DNA of 64,000 nt from Candidatus Poribacteria bacterium (lineage in GTDB: Bacteria; Poribacteria; WGA-4E; JAJDTR01), in NCBI GenBank assembly GCA_022827055.1, contig JAJDTR010000029.1, positions 1 through 64,000 on the forward strand, read 5' to 3'. The notes under the pieces were generated by a model, which worked only from the letters and a program-made list of their open reading frames with translations, did not search any database and was not told the DNA's origin. Shown here piece after piece: positions 33,501-42,767 of the stretch. Position 1 is the first letter of the stretch. Each line of letters begins with the position of its first letter. A program made the position numbers and the translations under genes.

Positions 33501-34859
33501 TCGCTGTCTCGCCCATCTTAGCGGGATCAAATCAAGAAGTCGACTCGCCGCTCTGAGCGCTCCCAACTTGCGTGACAATTTGCCCTGAAATTCCCCAAGA
33601 CCGGGATACTTCCATACCGGTGGGGGAATGGGCTTTCCACTATCCAGCATCGGATACTTGATAAAGTGGTCGTGAGCGCCGTCCACTATGTTTCGGAAAT
33701 ACAGTGGGTTTTGGGAGCCGGTCGCCACATGGTAGACCTCAATTCCGCGTCTGTAATAGGTCTGTTTTGCCGCGATTAAAATGGCGTTCACTACAAAGTC
33801 CACGGGGATGATATCAAGGATAATATCCGGATCCGCAGGAAAATCGGGCAGGCGCCCCTTCCCAAAACCAACGATAAGCGGATCCGCCATGCGTAACCCA
33901 TCAAGCCAACCCGGCCGTGGGTCCGCTAGGCTGCTCTCAATTATCGAAGGGCGAATGATTGCAACCGGCAAATCGCCCCGCGTCTTGGCGACCATCTGTT
34001 CGCCTAGCGCTTTCATGTAGGTGTACGTGTCATTCCAGCCTCGTGACTGTGCTCGTTTCAGCCCTTCATCGACCAAGCGCTGTTCAATCCACTTCTTGCG
34101 AATGGTATCATACTGACGACGATAACCGTCGCTGTCTTCCCGCTCTTCTCCTACCTGTTCCAAAGCCTCGCGTCGAAATTGGTCGCTTCGAGCGGATTCA
34201 CCCGCCTCGGTTCTTATTTTTTCCGCAATTTGTTGGACATCTTCAATTTCTTCCTCAAGCGAGCGAGGGATTCTTTCTCCGGTCTCTTCGGCAATCTTTT
34301 GGGCAGAAACTTCGTATGGTGGGTGTAATTCCTCACTGATCCTCCCTGGCGTTGTTCCGCACACATAGGCGGTCGAAACGTGAAGAAGTACGGCGTCATT
34401 GCAGCCTCGGACGAATTTAACAGCCTGTTTTGCGCCAATTACATTGCTATGCAATGACATATCCATCGGCGGATCGAAGTTCACCAATCCACCGCTGTTT
34501 ATGAAGATTTGGACTTCGTCTTGCAGCTCTTTGTACCGGGCATCAGACATCCCAAGCCGTTCGTAGGTCAAGTCGCCATCTACGGCATGCACCTTTTCGC
34601 GAATCCAGCTATCGAACCGGTCTCCATGAATCTGTTTAAGTTTTGCAAAAACGCTTGACGTGAAGAACTCGTCCTCTAGTCGATCAGCGGCGGAGCTCAC
34701 CTTGCCGTTTGGGTCGGTTCGACTGCGAACGAGCAAGTAGATCCGTTTTATATCCGGCAAATCCGTGAGAATCTTGGCGACCACCGGCTTGCCCAGGAAG
34801 CCCGTAGCACCCGTAATCAGCACAGTTTTGTTTTGAAAAAAATCGGAGATGGTGTTCAA
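30534..34859 (-). CDS. Four-domain lipid enzyme: acyl reductase, AMP-dependent ligase, acyl carrier, PlsC acyltransferase
   Basis: 1441 residues. Residues 1-480: NAD(P)-binding thioester/fatty acyl-CoA reductase (male-sterility type) with GATGFLG at 17-23 and Y279-x3-K283. About 560-1090: AMP-dependent acyl ligase with YGMTETAP and YTGDLGYIDDDGYLFLTGR; its phosphate loop at 734-744 is FTMGTTVDPRG, not the usual YTSGTTGxPKG. About 1120-1190: phosphopantetheine carrier with S1160 in LGLDSM. About 1230-1430: PlsC-type acyltransferase with NHSSHLD (1267-1273) and YPEGTRS. Carboxylic acid reductases share the modules but in the order ligase-carrier-reductase. The layout resembles, from memory, the myxobacterial ether-lipid protein ElbD. 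A HAD phosphatase is translationally coupled. Probably makes a fatty alcohol- or ether-type lipid; product unproven. Confidence 0.88.
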   Translation of the reverse strand: MNTISDFFQNKTVLITGATGFLGKPVVAKILTDLPDIKRIYLLVRSRTDPNGKVSSAADRLEDEFFTSSVFAKLKQIHGDRFDSWIREKVHAVDGDLTYERLGMSDARYKELQDEVQIFINSGGLVNFDPPMDMSLHSNVIGAKQAVKFVRGCNDAVLLHVSTAYVCGTTPGRISEELHPPYEVSAQKIAEETGERIPRSLEEEIEDVQQIAEKIRTEAGESARSDQFRREALEQVGEEREDSDGYRRQYDTIRKKWIEQRLVDEGLKRAQSRGWNDTYTYMKALGEQMVAKTRGDLPVAIIRPSIIESSLADPRPGWLDGLRMADPLIVGFGKGRLPDFPADPDIILDIIPVDFVVNAILIAAKQTYYRRGIEVYHVATGSQNPLYFRNIVDGAHDHFIKYPMLDSGKPIPPPVWKYPGLGEFQGKLSRKLGALRAASRLLDLIPLRWARQRNRRIAVMQNALEGLQYYIRIYGPYTRISFEFETTQIGQLSASLTAADQRRFDLNISKFDWQHYLQNVHIPGIKRFILKMDADPSVKMLKEIERSNAVRDDADPCNKGSIRNCQTILDLVERQAEVYSANTALQIERGGEWVRYSYRQLYDLSREIAFTFWERGYRKDDKVILISENQPEWGITYLAAIQIGAIVVPIDPQTARVEVIALADFTEAKAVLASESLFEQLHSISDEREKLDVLNLNQLCTPSGAEEDVSPIDEIPADFPNVKVQPEATASIIFTMGTTVDPRGAMLSHNGFMANLHAVAQVLPPAETDRVLAILPLYHALGFSCSFLMAIYGGASVTYINTFKPTAILESMRETKTTAIIGVPRLYKLLIDAIERYILKTAINADEPVDSAVIEQVKDGLGGHLRIFISGGAALPRQVYDGFKRYGFTILEGYGMTETAPVLSVNPAGRSKAGSVGLPVNEVEFQISDPDADGIGEIVTKSPSTMAGYYRNPEATRQVLRDGLLYTGDLGYIDDDGYLFLTGRKKDVIIASTGKNIYPVELEELYRHSPHISEICVVGIDPPDSFGEEVHTVIVPNCPDDDARLDIQESIQKHLQSCARSLPTHQNLQKVHFWVEELPKTSDGEIDRIRIKAMLFKQFVADAAQPVVSAEESSSDRAVGEWKPGSREAEVVGELGRLSRVPPNRIRLDSALDTDLGLDSMTRVELLLLLESKLDKQVPDELAAGVRTVGDVIEVVNTLDSQIAPDAVDTSLDSSVAAEHSELALHPSHFAKLIRFGIRTIFRRRFSLQCDGIEHIPIGAPYIIASNHSSHLDTPAIITALGAGSKNLRPLSASDYFYNRRMKAWFVSQCLNALPFDRTDNSLQSLRVAQDALLRNENLLIYPEGTRSLNGELQPFKPGLGLLAYEAGVPVVPAHVSGTYEALPKGKSLPRKSKVRVVFGEPVAPGRPQDSAMKPSKREIYQRIADEVRTRIERLHDAAHE

Positions 34860-35270
34860 ATTAATTTACGCCTTTATGACACATCATAGGGCCAAGTAAT
34901 GTGGCAATCGCCCTGAATGGATTCCATAGTCAACACATTGTGCGATGCCCCATCTCTTCCCGAAATCTCGGGTAGTCGCCGAGGATTGCTCTTCTATCGG
35001 CATTGACTGCGCACAAACTTGGAGCGAGCAAAATTTGACAAGGTGAAAGTATAAGGGAATCGCTCGTTTTGTGTCAATGCAAAACCAAGTTGTTTTCAGT
35101 GTGAGTGTATCTGATTGTAGGGTCCAAGCGAATGGTTCGCGGTCAAGAAAGCGAATAGAGAGCGTGATAGAATTCCCGGACCATAATGCTCTCCATCCAG
35201 ATTTGCGTTCCCCACATCCCCTAAGGTTCACAGAGCAGACAGGGGCTCATTCATGTGCGCTGGATAGTCC
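34860..35270. other. Divergent intergenic region
   Basis: About 410 bp between the giant lipid gene and the CYTH gene. A minus-strand frame at 34884-35231 has no ribosome site and biased composition; I do not call it. No terminator seen. Confidence 0.45.
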
Positions 35271-35300
35271 TTGAGATTGCCTCGATGGTGCGATATAATT
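35271..35300 (+). promoter_or_regulatory. Sigma70-type promoter of the CYTH gene
   Basis: TTGAGA (35271-35276), 18-bp spacer, TATAAT (35295-35300). Transcription would begin near 35307, which excludes a TTG at 35299 as start and favours ATG 35398. Confidence 0.6.
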
Positions 35301-35397
35301 GAACCGTTTGGGTATTTGGCTCAGAGTATTTCGCCGTGTGCTTGATGCTTTAAGAAAGATAGGAATAGAATCTCGAAATCGGGAAAACGAATCCCAA

Positions 35398-35925
35398 ATG
35401 TCAGAGTTTCCACTCCGAAACCTGGAATTCAAGGCGGCATCCGAGTCGCTCGAATTCCTACGCGCGAACCTTAATGCACTTGAGGCGGAATGTTCAGGCA
35501 GGCTGTTTCAGGTCGATACCTATTTTCATGTCCCAAAGGGGAGATTGAAACTGCGTGAAGTCGAAGATAACGCGCCGACACTGGTCTACTATGAACGTCC
35601 CGATGCGGCAGAATCGCGGTACAGCCACTACCAATTATGCGATATTGCCGACTGCGCGACGTTTAAACAGATGATGTCTGACGCTCTTGGGGTGAAGGTA
35701 ATCGTCGAAAAGAACCGTGAGTTATGGATTTACGGAAACACACGGATTCATCTAGATGAGGTTCTCGACCTCGGCGAGTTCGTTGAGCTGGAAACCGTGA
35801 TTCGGGATCAGAGCGAAGCAGAGGCGCAAGCGGAACACAATTATCTCAAGGCAACACTTCGCATTGCGGCTGCCGACTTGATTCCGGTTTCCTATAGCGA
35901 TCTGTTGTTAAAAAGCAACTCGTAA
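35398..35925 (+). CDS. CYTH domain protein (class IV adenylate cyclase/triphosphatase-like)
   Basis: CYTH proteins form an eight-stranded tunnel and act on triphosphates: class IV adenylate cyclase, thiamine triphosphatase or inorganic triphosphatase. The protein (175 residues from ATG 35398) begins with RNLEFKA, the CyaB-like variant of the ExExK motif, and continues with QVDTYFHVPKGRLKLRE, YYERPDAAESRYSHY and HLDEVLDLGEFVELE, which give the charged residues lining the tunnel. The frame is open from 35299, but the promoter position and the family start favour 35398. Which reaction it performs cannot be told. Confidence 0.85.
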   Translation: MSEFPLRNLEFKAASESLEFLRANLNALEAECSGRLFQVDTYFHVPKGRLKLREVEDNAPTLVYYERPDAAESRYSHYQLCDIADCATFKQMMSDALGVKVIVEKNRELWIYGNTRIHLDEVLDLGEFVELETVIRDQSEAEAQAEHNYLKATLRIAAADLIPVSYSDLLLKSNS

Positions 35926-36107
35926 AACCGGGATTGCGGCTTGACACCTACACTGCTCCCACTCCGTCATAGGACTTACAGAAGTGATGGACTTCTGCGA
36001 AAATTTCTGCTGCACCACTGTGGGAGGGAATAACGAGGGAACTCAATAGTAGGTTTATCGCACGGCGATTTGCTAACGAGCGCCTTGTCCAGTCGTTTGA
36101 TCGCTTT

Positions 36108-36962
36108 TCAATCGTTTAATCGGTAAAAGCGAATCGCGTTTTCACGGAACAGTTTCTTCATGTCATCTTCGGTACACCCATCCACCGCCCACGCTAAGGT
36201 TTCAACCCACTGTGGATAGGCGATTGCTTGCGTTGAAACTGGCCAATCCCCGCCGTAGGCGACGCGATCAAATCCGAAACACCCAATAACATGATTAATA
36301 TACGGCTTCAAATCAGTCGGTTTCCATGTCTCAAAATCTGCGGAGGTTGCAACGCCCGACACTTTGCAGAATACATTAGGAAATTTCGATAACGTTTCAA
36401 TTTCACGCGCCCATGGCTGAAAGGCCTCATTCCTGATGTCCGGTTTTCCGAGGTGGTCTAGCATGAATCGGTTGTTTGGACATTGCTGAACGAACTCAAT
36501 CACGTTGGCAAGTTGCGGCTGGACAATGCAAATGTCAAAACTCAGCCCATGTTCCTCCAGCAGTTGGACGCCTTTGATGAAAGCGGGCTGCAAGCAGAAA
36601 TCTAGGGATTCCGCCTGAATGAGGCGGCGAATGCCTTTGACCAACGGGTTTCCTGCCAGTTCCTCAAGTACAGGTCGCACACCCTCCCCATTTTCCAGTG
36701 GCGCCGACGCCACAATCCCCTTAATCCGCGGCTCATCTCTCACCAGGGATGTTACCCATTCAGCCTCAGCCACACGTTCGTCCGGGTGAACATCACACTC
36801 GACAAATACCAACGACCCGACACTGATAGATCCGCAAGCAGTCCTAAAGTCATCCAACAGATAAGGTTTAGCTATAGCAGGAACTTCTTCAAGCCAAGGG
36901 TAGCGCAGACGTCCCGGATGCCACAGATGCACATGCGTGTCTACGATTGGAAAACTAATCAT
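36108..36962 (-). CDS. Amidohydrolase family 2 protein (fuconolactonase-like)
   Basis: Metal-dependent TIM-barrel hydrolase related to L-fuconolactonase and 2-pyrone-4,6-dicarboxylate lactonase. ATG 36962 is chosen because the protein then starts FPIVDTHVHLW, the N-terminal HxH metal motif; GGAGG lies about 11 bases upstream, and codons up to 37058 add nothing. Later motifs: FMLDHLGKPD, NVFCKVSG and FDRVAYGGDWPVS with the C-terminal aspartate. A role in sugar lactone breakdown is likely by family; no pathway partners are adjacent. Confidence 0.87.
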   Translation of the reverse strand: MISFPIVDTHVHLWHPGRLRYPWLEEVPAIAKPYLLDDFRTACGSISVGSLVFVECDVHPDERVAEAEWVTSLVRDEPRIKGIVASAPLENGEGVRPVLEELAGNPLVKGIRRLIQAESLDFCLQPAFIKGVQLLEEHGLSFDICIVQPQLANVIEFVQQCPNNRFMLDHLGKPDIRNEAFQPWAREIETLSKFPNVFCKVSGVATSADFETWKPTDLKPYINHVIGCFGFDRVAYGGDWPVSTQAIAYPQWVETLAWAVDGCTEDDMKKLFRENAIRFYRLND

Positions 36963-37168
36963 GAATCCTAATGCCTCCTTTCCTGATGCGAGAGCGATTC
37001 TATAGCAGGCGCAGATTGGTGTCAATAGTAAATGCCGATTGTTCGATGGCAATAGCATTCGATTACGCGTGATGTATGAGGAGGGGAGAAATGATGGGCA
37101 GAAAGATGGGAAATCGGTGATTTCATGATTGCTAATCTTATCCTACAACTGGCTTCGGTGAGCACAAC

Positions 37169-37198
37169 TTGCCAAGCCCCATCCCTACGTGCTATAAT
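37169..37198 (+). promoter_or_regulatory. Sigma70-type promoter of argH
   Basis: TTGCCA (37169-37174), 18-bp spacer, TATAAT (37193-37198), about 50 bp before the chosen argH start. Confidence 0.6.
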
Positions 37199-37250
37199 AC
37201 CTCTTGCGTTTAGTTCGCGTGTTACTCGCCATGCGGGGAGCCTTTGGATA

Positions 37251-38780
37251 TTGTCAACCACACCTTCCACAAAACTATGGGGCGGACGATTTAGCTCAGA
37301 GACAAAGACTGAAACCCAAGATTTCACCCAGTCTGTAGATGCTGATTCGCGTTTGGTCGCTTATGACATTTGGGGGAGCCAAGCACATGCCATCATGCTG
37401 GCGCGGGGCGAAATAATCTCCGATGAAGACCTCCGACAAATCTTAATTTGGCTCCGGAGGGCGGAGGAAGATTACGACAATCGCACCTTTGTTCTAAAGC
37501 CCGAAAAAGAAGATGTCCACATGAATGTGGAGTCTTATCTCATTGACGGCGCCGGCATTGAGTACGGTGGAAAACTTCACACTGCGCGTTCCCGAAATGA
37601 TCAGGTCTTGGTTGACGCACATCTCTATGTCCGTGAACAGATTCTAGGAACACAAATCGGACTGTCTCAACTTTGCCGCGCGTTTCTGAGAATTGCGTCG
37701 AACCATGCCGAAACGGTGATGCCGGGCTACACGCATATGCAGCATGCCCAGCCAATCAGCCTCGGGTTTTGGGCAACCGCGTATGTCAGTATGTTACTCC
37801 GCGACCTGAAGCGGTTGGATTCCGCTTACGTCCTCGCCAACATGAATCCGTTGGGCGCCTGTGCAATTGCTGGCACCTCTTTCGCGATTGACCGCGATCT
37901 TACCACCAAACTTCTTGGATTCGACACCGTTCATGAGCATGCATTGGATGTTATCAGCAGTCGGGACTTCATCGCGGAAACGCTATTTTGTCTGTCTCTG
38001 CTCATGACGAACCTCTCAAGATTGGGAGAGGAGATTGTGTACTGGACAACCCATGAGTTTGGCACTGCCGTTCTTGACGACGCTTACTCAACGGGTAGCT
38101 CGATTATGCCACAGAAGAAAAATCCGGACATCGCCGAAATGGTTCGCGGACGTTGCGGACGCGTTTATGGCGAACTGCTAGATGTTTTGACGAATCTCAA
38201 AGGGCTTCCACTTGGTTATAATCGAGATCTTCAGGAGGACAAACCACCACTTTGGGACGCTTTTGACATCGTGCAATCCTGTTTGGGCATCCTTCCCGGC
38301 TTACTAGAAACGACCCGCTTCAACACAGATCGAATGGCAGAACTCTGCAACGCGAACTTTGCAGCAGCAACAGAATTGGCGAACTATCTGGTACGGGAAC
38401 AGGGCATCGCGTTTCGCGAAAGCCATGAAATTGTTGGAGGCATCATTGGCGATCTGGTGAAAGAGGGGGCGACCTTCGACGATTTGGATAAGACCCGGAC
38501 ACTATTACAACTGAGAAGTGTCAACCTTTCTAAGTCGCAGCTTCAAGAGGTTCTTGACTCCAATCTCATACTCCGCGGCAACCTGAGCTTGGGAGGCACA
38601 TCCCCCGCCGAGGTACGGCGAATGACATCTGAATTTGATGCCGAACTAAGAAACATTGATGCGGAAATTTTGTTGCGCCAAGAACAAATTGACGTTTCAT
38701 ATGCACAGACGCATCAAATTATTGAAGAAGTCATTGCAGGAAAAGCAATTTCTGAGATCGAGTCTCCGTGTTGGGCATGA
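37251..38780 (+). CDS. argH: Argininosuccinate lyase
   Basis: Last step of arginine synthesis: splits argininosuccinate into arginine and fumarate. Family landmarks: KLWGGRFS at the N-terminus, DVHMNVES, HTARSRNDQV, GYTHMQHAQPIS, and the superfamily signature GSSIMPQKKNPD near 38098. About 509 residues, slightly longer than the usual 460. The frame is open from 37125, but the promoter at 37169-37198 and the GGGGAG 10 bases before TTG 37251 place the start there, seven codons ahead of KLWGGRF. Other arg genes are not adjacent. Confidence 0.95.
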   Translation: MSTTPSTKLWGGRFSSETKTETQDFTQSVDADSRLVAYDIWGSQAHAIMLARGEIISDEDLRQILIWLRRAEEDYDNRTFVLKPEKEDVHMNVESYLIDGAGIEYGGKLHTARSRNDQVLVDAHLYVREQILGTQIGLSQLCRAFLRIASNHAETVMPGYTHMQHAQPISLGFWATAYVSMLLRDLKRLDSAYVLANMNPLGACAIAGTSFAIDRDLTTKLLGFDTVHEHALDVISSRDFIAETLFCLSLLMTNLSRLGEEIVYWTTHEFGTAVLDDAYSTGSSIMPQKKNPDIAEMVRGRCGRVYGELLDVLTNLKGLPLGYNRDLQEDKPPLWDAFDIVQSCLGILPGLLETTRFNTDRMAELCNANFAAATELANYLVREQGIAFRESHEIVGGIIGDLVKEGATFDDLDKTRTLLQLRSVNLSKSQLQEVLDSNLILRGNLSLGGTSPAEVRRMTSEFDAELRNIDAEILLRQEQIDVSYAQTHQIIEEVIAGKAISEIESPCWA

Positions 38781-38929
38781 GAATTGAGAGATCCGAATGA
38801 AAATCATGCCTCGGCGACCGCAGGAGAGTAACTCACACTATCGATTCCTAGTCCGAGGCTAGTGATGTATTTGGCATGGCTTGCACTATCGGGCGCAAAT
38901 TTTGAAAAATCTAATTGTAGGAACTCAAG

Positions 38930-39649
38930 ATGACTGACAATTTTTTAAAACTGCACTTCTGGATTGCCATCTGTATACTGATTTGCGGAAGTGGTCTTAC
39001 TGCATACGGTTCATCAAGCGGGAAACCTGAAGTGGGACTAGTGAAGTGGCAGAATAAATCATACCATGGTAAGCGAACAGCAAGCGGTGAGAGGCACAAT
39101 CATAGAGACTTTGTGGCAGCTCATCCGACACTACCCTTTGACACTTATCTTAGAGTCGAGAATCCCAAGAACGGGAAAATGGCTTTCGTTCGGGTTAATG
39201 ACCGCTGTCCGAAAAGGAGTGACAGATCGCTTGTGGTCTCGTGGGGCACTGCGAGATTACTCGGTATCCTTCAGCGCGGTGTCGCACCGATGCAAATCAG
39301 CAACGCAAAGTCACATACCGGTTACGCCTCATGGTACGGCAAACAATTTCACGGGAGGAAAACGGCAAATGGCGAGGTGTATGACATGGACGCTATGACG
39401 GCAGCCCACAAAGAGCTCCCATTCAACACGCGGGTGCGGGTGGTAAACCTGCGGACCGGGAAATCTGTCGTCGTTAGAATCAATGACCGCGGGCCATTTA
39501 TTGAGGGGCGGATTATCGATCTCTCCCGCCGCGCCGCGGGCAAACTGGGTATGTTCTTTTCGGGCACGACCAAGGTTCGGGTAGAGATTTTGCCGCCGCG
39601 TAAGAAGGTCGGCAGCCTAGCTAAGGCGACGAAGGATGTCAAACGGTAA
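38930..39649 (+). CDS. RlpA-like protein with two double-psi beta-barrel domains
   Basis: RlpA proteins bind or cleave denuded peptidoglycan strands. A signal peptide (residues 8-27) is followed by a first degenerate barrel (about 36-123) and a second, canonical barrel (about 130-222). The second has [20 protein letters not shown]160 in TAAHKELPF and D186 in NDRGPF, the RlpA active-site pattern. The first keeps H65 (AAHPTLPF) and D91 (NDRCP) but lacks the SWYG start. Most RlpA proteins have one barrel plus a SPOR domain; no SPOR is present. Its 3' end overlaps pyrF by 14 bases. Confidence 0.85.
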   Translation: MTDNFLKLHFWIAICILICGSGLTAYGSSSGKPEVGLVKWQNKSYHGKRTASGERHNHRDFVAAHPTLPFDTYLRVENPKNGKMAFVRVNDRCPKRSDRSLVVSWGTARLLGILQRGVAPMQISNAKSHTGYASWYGKQFHGRKTANGEVYDMDAMTAAHKELPFNTRVRVVNLRTGKSVVVRINDRGPFIEGRIIDLSRRAAGKLGMFFSGTTKVRVEILPPRKKVGSLAKATKDVKR

Positions 39650-40361
39650 GTTAATCGTCGCGCTCGATTTCGACAACCTCCATTCGGCGAATCAAACCGT
39701 CAGCCAACTCCGCGGCTTCGTTGAATGGTTCAAGATTGGCGGGCAACTGTTCACTGCCGCCGGGCCTACCTCGGTTGAAACCTTCCGTAATCTGGGGAAA
39801 AAGGTTTTCCTGGACCTCAAATTTCACGACATCCCTAACACAGTGGCAGGCGCTGTTGCGGCGGCGGCGAAAACGGGGGCGAACATGATAAACATGCACG
39901 CCTCCGGTGGGCTTGAGATGATGCGCGCCGCGTGTGAAGCCGCCGACATGCAAGCCGACGCGCTCGAAATCCCGAGACCGCTGCTGCTTGGTGTGACAAT
40001 CCTCACCAGCATTGATGAAAGGAGTTTCCAGCGCGACTTCGACACAAAACGGAAGCTGAGGGATCAGGTCGCCTATCTCGCGGAACTGTCCCAACAGGCG
40101 GGACTGGATGGCGTGGTTGCGTCGCCGCTGGAGATTGAGATTGTTCGGCGCGTCTGCGGCGAGAGATTCCTGATTGTCACCCCCGGCGTTCGACCTCGGT
40201 GGGCGGCGGCCGGCGATCAACGCCGCATCAGGACGCCGTCGGAAGCCATAGAAGCCGGAGCGGATTACATCGTCATCGGACGTCCCATCACCGGAGCCGA
40301 CAATCCACGCGAAACGGCAGAAAACATCCTGCAAGAGATCCGAGACCATAGTGACCTGTAA
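39636..40361 (+). CDS. pyrF: Orotidine 5'-phosphate decarboxylase
   Basis: Final step of UMP synthesis. The 241-residue protein has the start IVALDFDN, the catalytic tetrad region [13 protein letters not shown] (D60, K62, D65), [10 protein letters not shown], and the phosphate-binding end [17 protein letters not shown] and [14 protein letters not shown]. The ATG lies inside the end of the rlpA-like gene; GAAGG is immediately upstream, and coupling seems likely. Confidence 0.96.
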   Translation: MSNGKLIVALDFDNLHSANQTVSQLRGFVEWFKIGGQLFTAAGPTSVETFRNLGKKVFLDLKFHDIPNTVAGAVAAAAKTGANMINMHASGGLEMMRAACEAADMQADALEIPRPLLLGVTILTSIDERSFQRDFDTKRKLRDQVAYLAELSQQAGLDGVVASPLEIEIVRRVCGERFLIVTPGVRPRWAAAGDQRRIRTPSEAIEAGADYIVIGRPITGADNPRETAENILQEIRDHSDL

Positions 40362-40700
40362 CTCGGGAAGTGGCGTCGATGACGCGAGCAGAAGCCTTAC
40401 GAATTTTGGGACTGCAGACCGCTGCAACACCGCCAGCGATAAAACGAGCGTATGGCCAGCTTGCGAGAGCCATACAGCCCCAAAAGAACTTAGCCCCGAA
40501 TGCTTGGTTGTCTTAATTCTTTCCCCGTAAATACGAACGGTGGAAAATAGTCGTCGGCAGAATGTAAGGTTTTCTGCTAACCACTCACCAGTGTCCGCGA
40601 ATCAGATGGATTTGTCACGTATTTTTCAAACAAACTCTTAACATCACTACCCAAACAGACCTAAAATCTTCTGCTCGCCACTAATTACAATCCACCGTCA
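40362..40700. other. Intergenic region before lepA
   Basis: About 340 bp. No gene, clear promoter or terminator that I can support. Confidence 0.45.
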
Positions 40701-42503
40701 ATGACCGACCAAGAGAGAATTAGAAACTATTGTATTCTGGGCCACATAGATCACGGCAAAAGCACACTGAGTGATCGTCTGCTCGAATACACCGGCACCC
40801 TAACCCAACGCGAGATGCGTGAGCAGGTACTCGATCAGATGGACCTTGAGCGGGAACGTGGTATCACTATCAAAGCTACCGTGGTGAAACTCGAATACCG
40901 CGCCAAAGATGGGCACTCCTACGAACTCAATCTGATTGACACGCCTGGACATGTCGATTTTACCTATGAAGTCTCAAGAAGCCTCGCGGCATGCGAAGGA
41001 GCCGTTCTCATCGTTGACGCGGCACAGGGGGTTGAAGCGCAAACGCTCGCAAACGCCTATCTCGCGGTAAATCATGACCTCGAAATCGTCCCCGTTATCA
41101 ACAAAATCGACTTGCCGACAGCACGTCCCGATGAGGTGAAGGCCCAAGTCGAAGATATTGTCGGTCTTCCTGCGGCGGATGCGCTTCTCGTGAGCGCGAA
41201 AGAGGGACTCGGAATTGCGGAGATATTGGAAGCCATTGTTACCCGCATTCCGCCTCCAGGTGGAAAAAGAGATGAGCCGCTCAAGGCGCTGGTTATCGAT
41301 TCGATGTACGATAACTATCGAGGCGTCATTATGTACGTCCGCGTCTTCGACAACGCCATAAAACCTGGCGACAAGATACAACTGATGGCAACCGGCAAGG
41401 CATTCGACGTGGAAGAGGTAGGGGTCTTTTTGCCAACCATGACGCCGGTCGACCAACTTGATACCGGAAGCGTTGGATACATAATCGCCGGAGTCAGAGA
41501 GATTGCAACTGCCAAGATTGGCGATACCGTAACGCACGCCAGTCGTCCAACATCCAGTCCGTTGCCGGGATATCGAGAGATGAAGCCGCTCGTCTTTTGC
41601 GGACTTTATCCGGCGGATACAAGCGATTTTATTACGCTCCGCGAGGCTTTAGAGAAACTTAAGCTCAACGACACCTCCTTTAACTTTGAGCCGGAGACCT
41701 CCGTTGCACTTGGATTCGGGTTTCGCTGCGGTTTCTTGGGACTGCTGCACATGGAGGTAATTCAGGAACGGCTTGAGCGAGAGTTCGGTTTGTCACTGAT
41801 TCGCACCGTTCCAAGTGTTAAATACCATATATACACCACAGACGGGAACTGGCTTGAAGTTGATAATCCTGCCCACGTGCCGCCGCGTGACAAAATAGAT
41901 TACATCCAAGAACCTCATATTACCGCTGACATTATCGTGCCGAGGGACTACATCGGGAACGTGATGGACATCTGTCAGAAGCGGCGAGGAGCGTTCATCA
42001 GGATGAACCAGCTTGATGAAACGAGGGTGCAGGTATTTTACAATCTCCCCCTCAGCGAAATCCTGGTGGACTTCTACGACAAGTTGAAATCGGTGACGCG
42101 CGGATACGGTTCGCTCGAATACGAGATCGGCGAGTATAAAACGGCGGATCTCGTCAAATTAGACATTTTGCTCAATGGAAAGTCGGTGGATGCGCTATCA
42201 AGCATTCTTCACCGGGATATGGCATATACGCGCGGGAAGACATGCATCGACAAACTGCGCGAGTTGATTCCGCGCCAGATGTTCGAGATTCCGATTCAAG
42301 CCGCAATCGGAAACAAAATTATCTCACGGGAGACAGTGCGTCCCTTGCGAAAGAACGTCACCGGCAAGTGTTACGGGGGTGACGTCACAAGAAAGCGAAA
42401 ACTGCTGGAACAACAAAAGGAAGGCAAGAAACGCCTGAAACAGATTGGCAATGTTGAGGTGCCTCAAGAGGCTTTCATGGCGGTTTTATCAGTTGACGAT
42501 TGA
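40701..42503 (+). CDS. lepA: Elongation factor 4 (LepA), ribosomal GTPase
   Basis: Translational GTPase that acts on ribosomes stalled or mistranslocated and helps initiation complex assembly. The P-loop GHIDHGKST is at 14-22, followed by the switch region [23 protein letters not shown] and NKIDLP. The LepA-specific C-terminal domain follows [20 protein letters not shown], ending in [22 protein letters not shown] and the lysine-rich [12 protein letters not shown]. Exactly 600 residues, as usual. lepB follows, a pairing seen in many bacteria. Confidence 0.97.
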   Translation: MTDQERIRNYCILGHIDHGKSTLSDRLLEYTGTLTQREMREQVLDQMDLERERGITIKATVVKLEYRAKDGHSYELNLIDTPGHVDFTYEVSRSLAACEGAVLIVDAAQGVEAQTLANAYLAVNHDLEIVPVINKIDLPTARPDEVKAQVEDIVGLPAADALLVSAKEGLGIAEILEAIVTRIPPPGGKRDEPLKALVIDSMYDNYRGVIMYVRVFDNAIKPGDKIQLMATGKAFDVEEVGVFLPTMTPVDQLDTGSVGYIIAGVREIATAKIGDTVTHASRPTSSPLPGYREMKPLVFCGLYPADTSDFITLREALEKLKLNDTSFNFEPETSVALGFGFRCGFLGLLHMEVIQERLEREFGLSLIRTVPSVKYHIYTTDGNWLEVDNPAHVPPRDKIDYIQEPHITADIIVPRDYIGNVMDICQKRRGAFIRMNQLDETRVQVFYNLPLSEILVDFYDKLKSVTRGYGSLEYEIGEYKTADLVKLDILLNGKSVDALSSILHRDMAYTRGKTCIDKLRELIPRQMFEIPIQAAIGNKIISRETVRPLRKNVTGKCYGGDVTRKRKLLEQQKEGKKRLKQIGNVEVPQEAFMAVLSVDD

Positions 42504-42767
42504 GCTCTAGACTGGGATACCGATTGTCGTCACGTTTCAATAATGATCTTTACAAATTATGGATGGTGCGGAACGGAATACTCCAACCGTCCACTCTTCC
42601 ATTCTTCCTATCCTGATCTTCGGCGTCGCGCCAGAAAACAGATATTCGAAAGTATGCCTACATAAGTTAAACCTCTGGAATCTATGGCGGATTCGCGATT
42701 CGGAGATCGCTTTTACTCAATTTTGCATTTAGATGTGCTTTTTCTTAGTATTGGAGGCTATGCATTC

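Noticed and set aside
34884-35231. 115-codon minus-strand frame
   Set aside because: No Shine-Dalgarno, odd composition, and it lies in a divergent promoter region.
35979-35997. CAGAAGT/ACTTCTG short hairpin
   Set aside because: Only 7 bp, no T-tract, likely chance.
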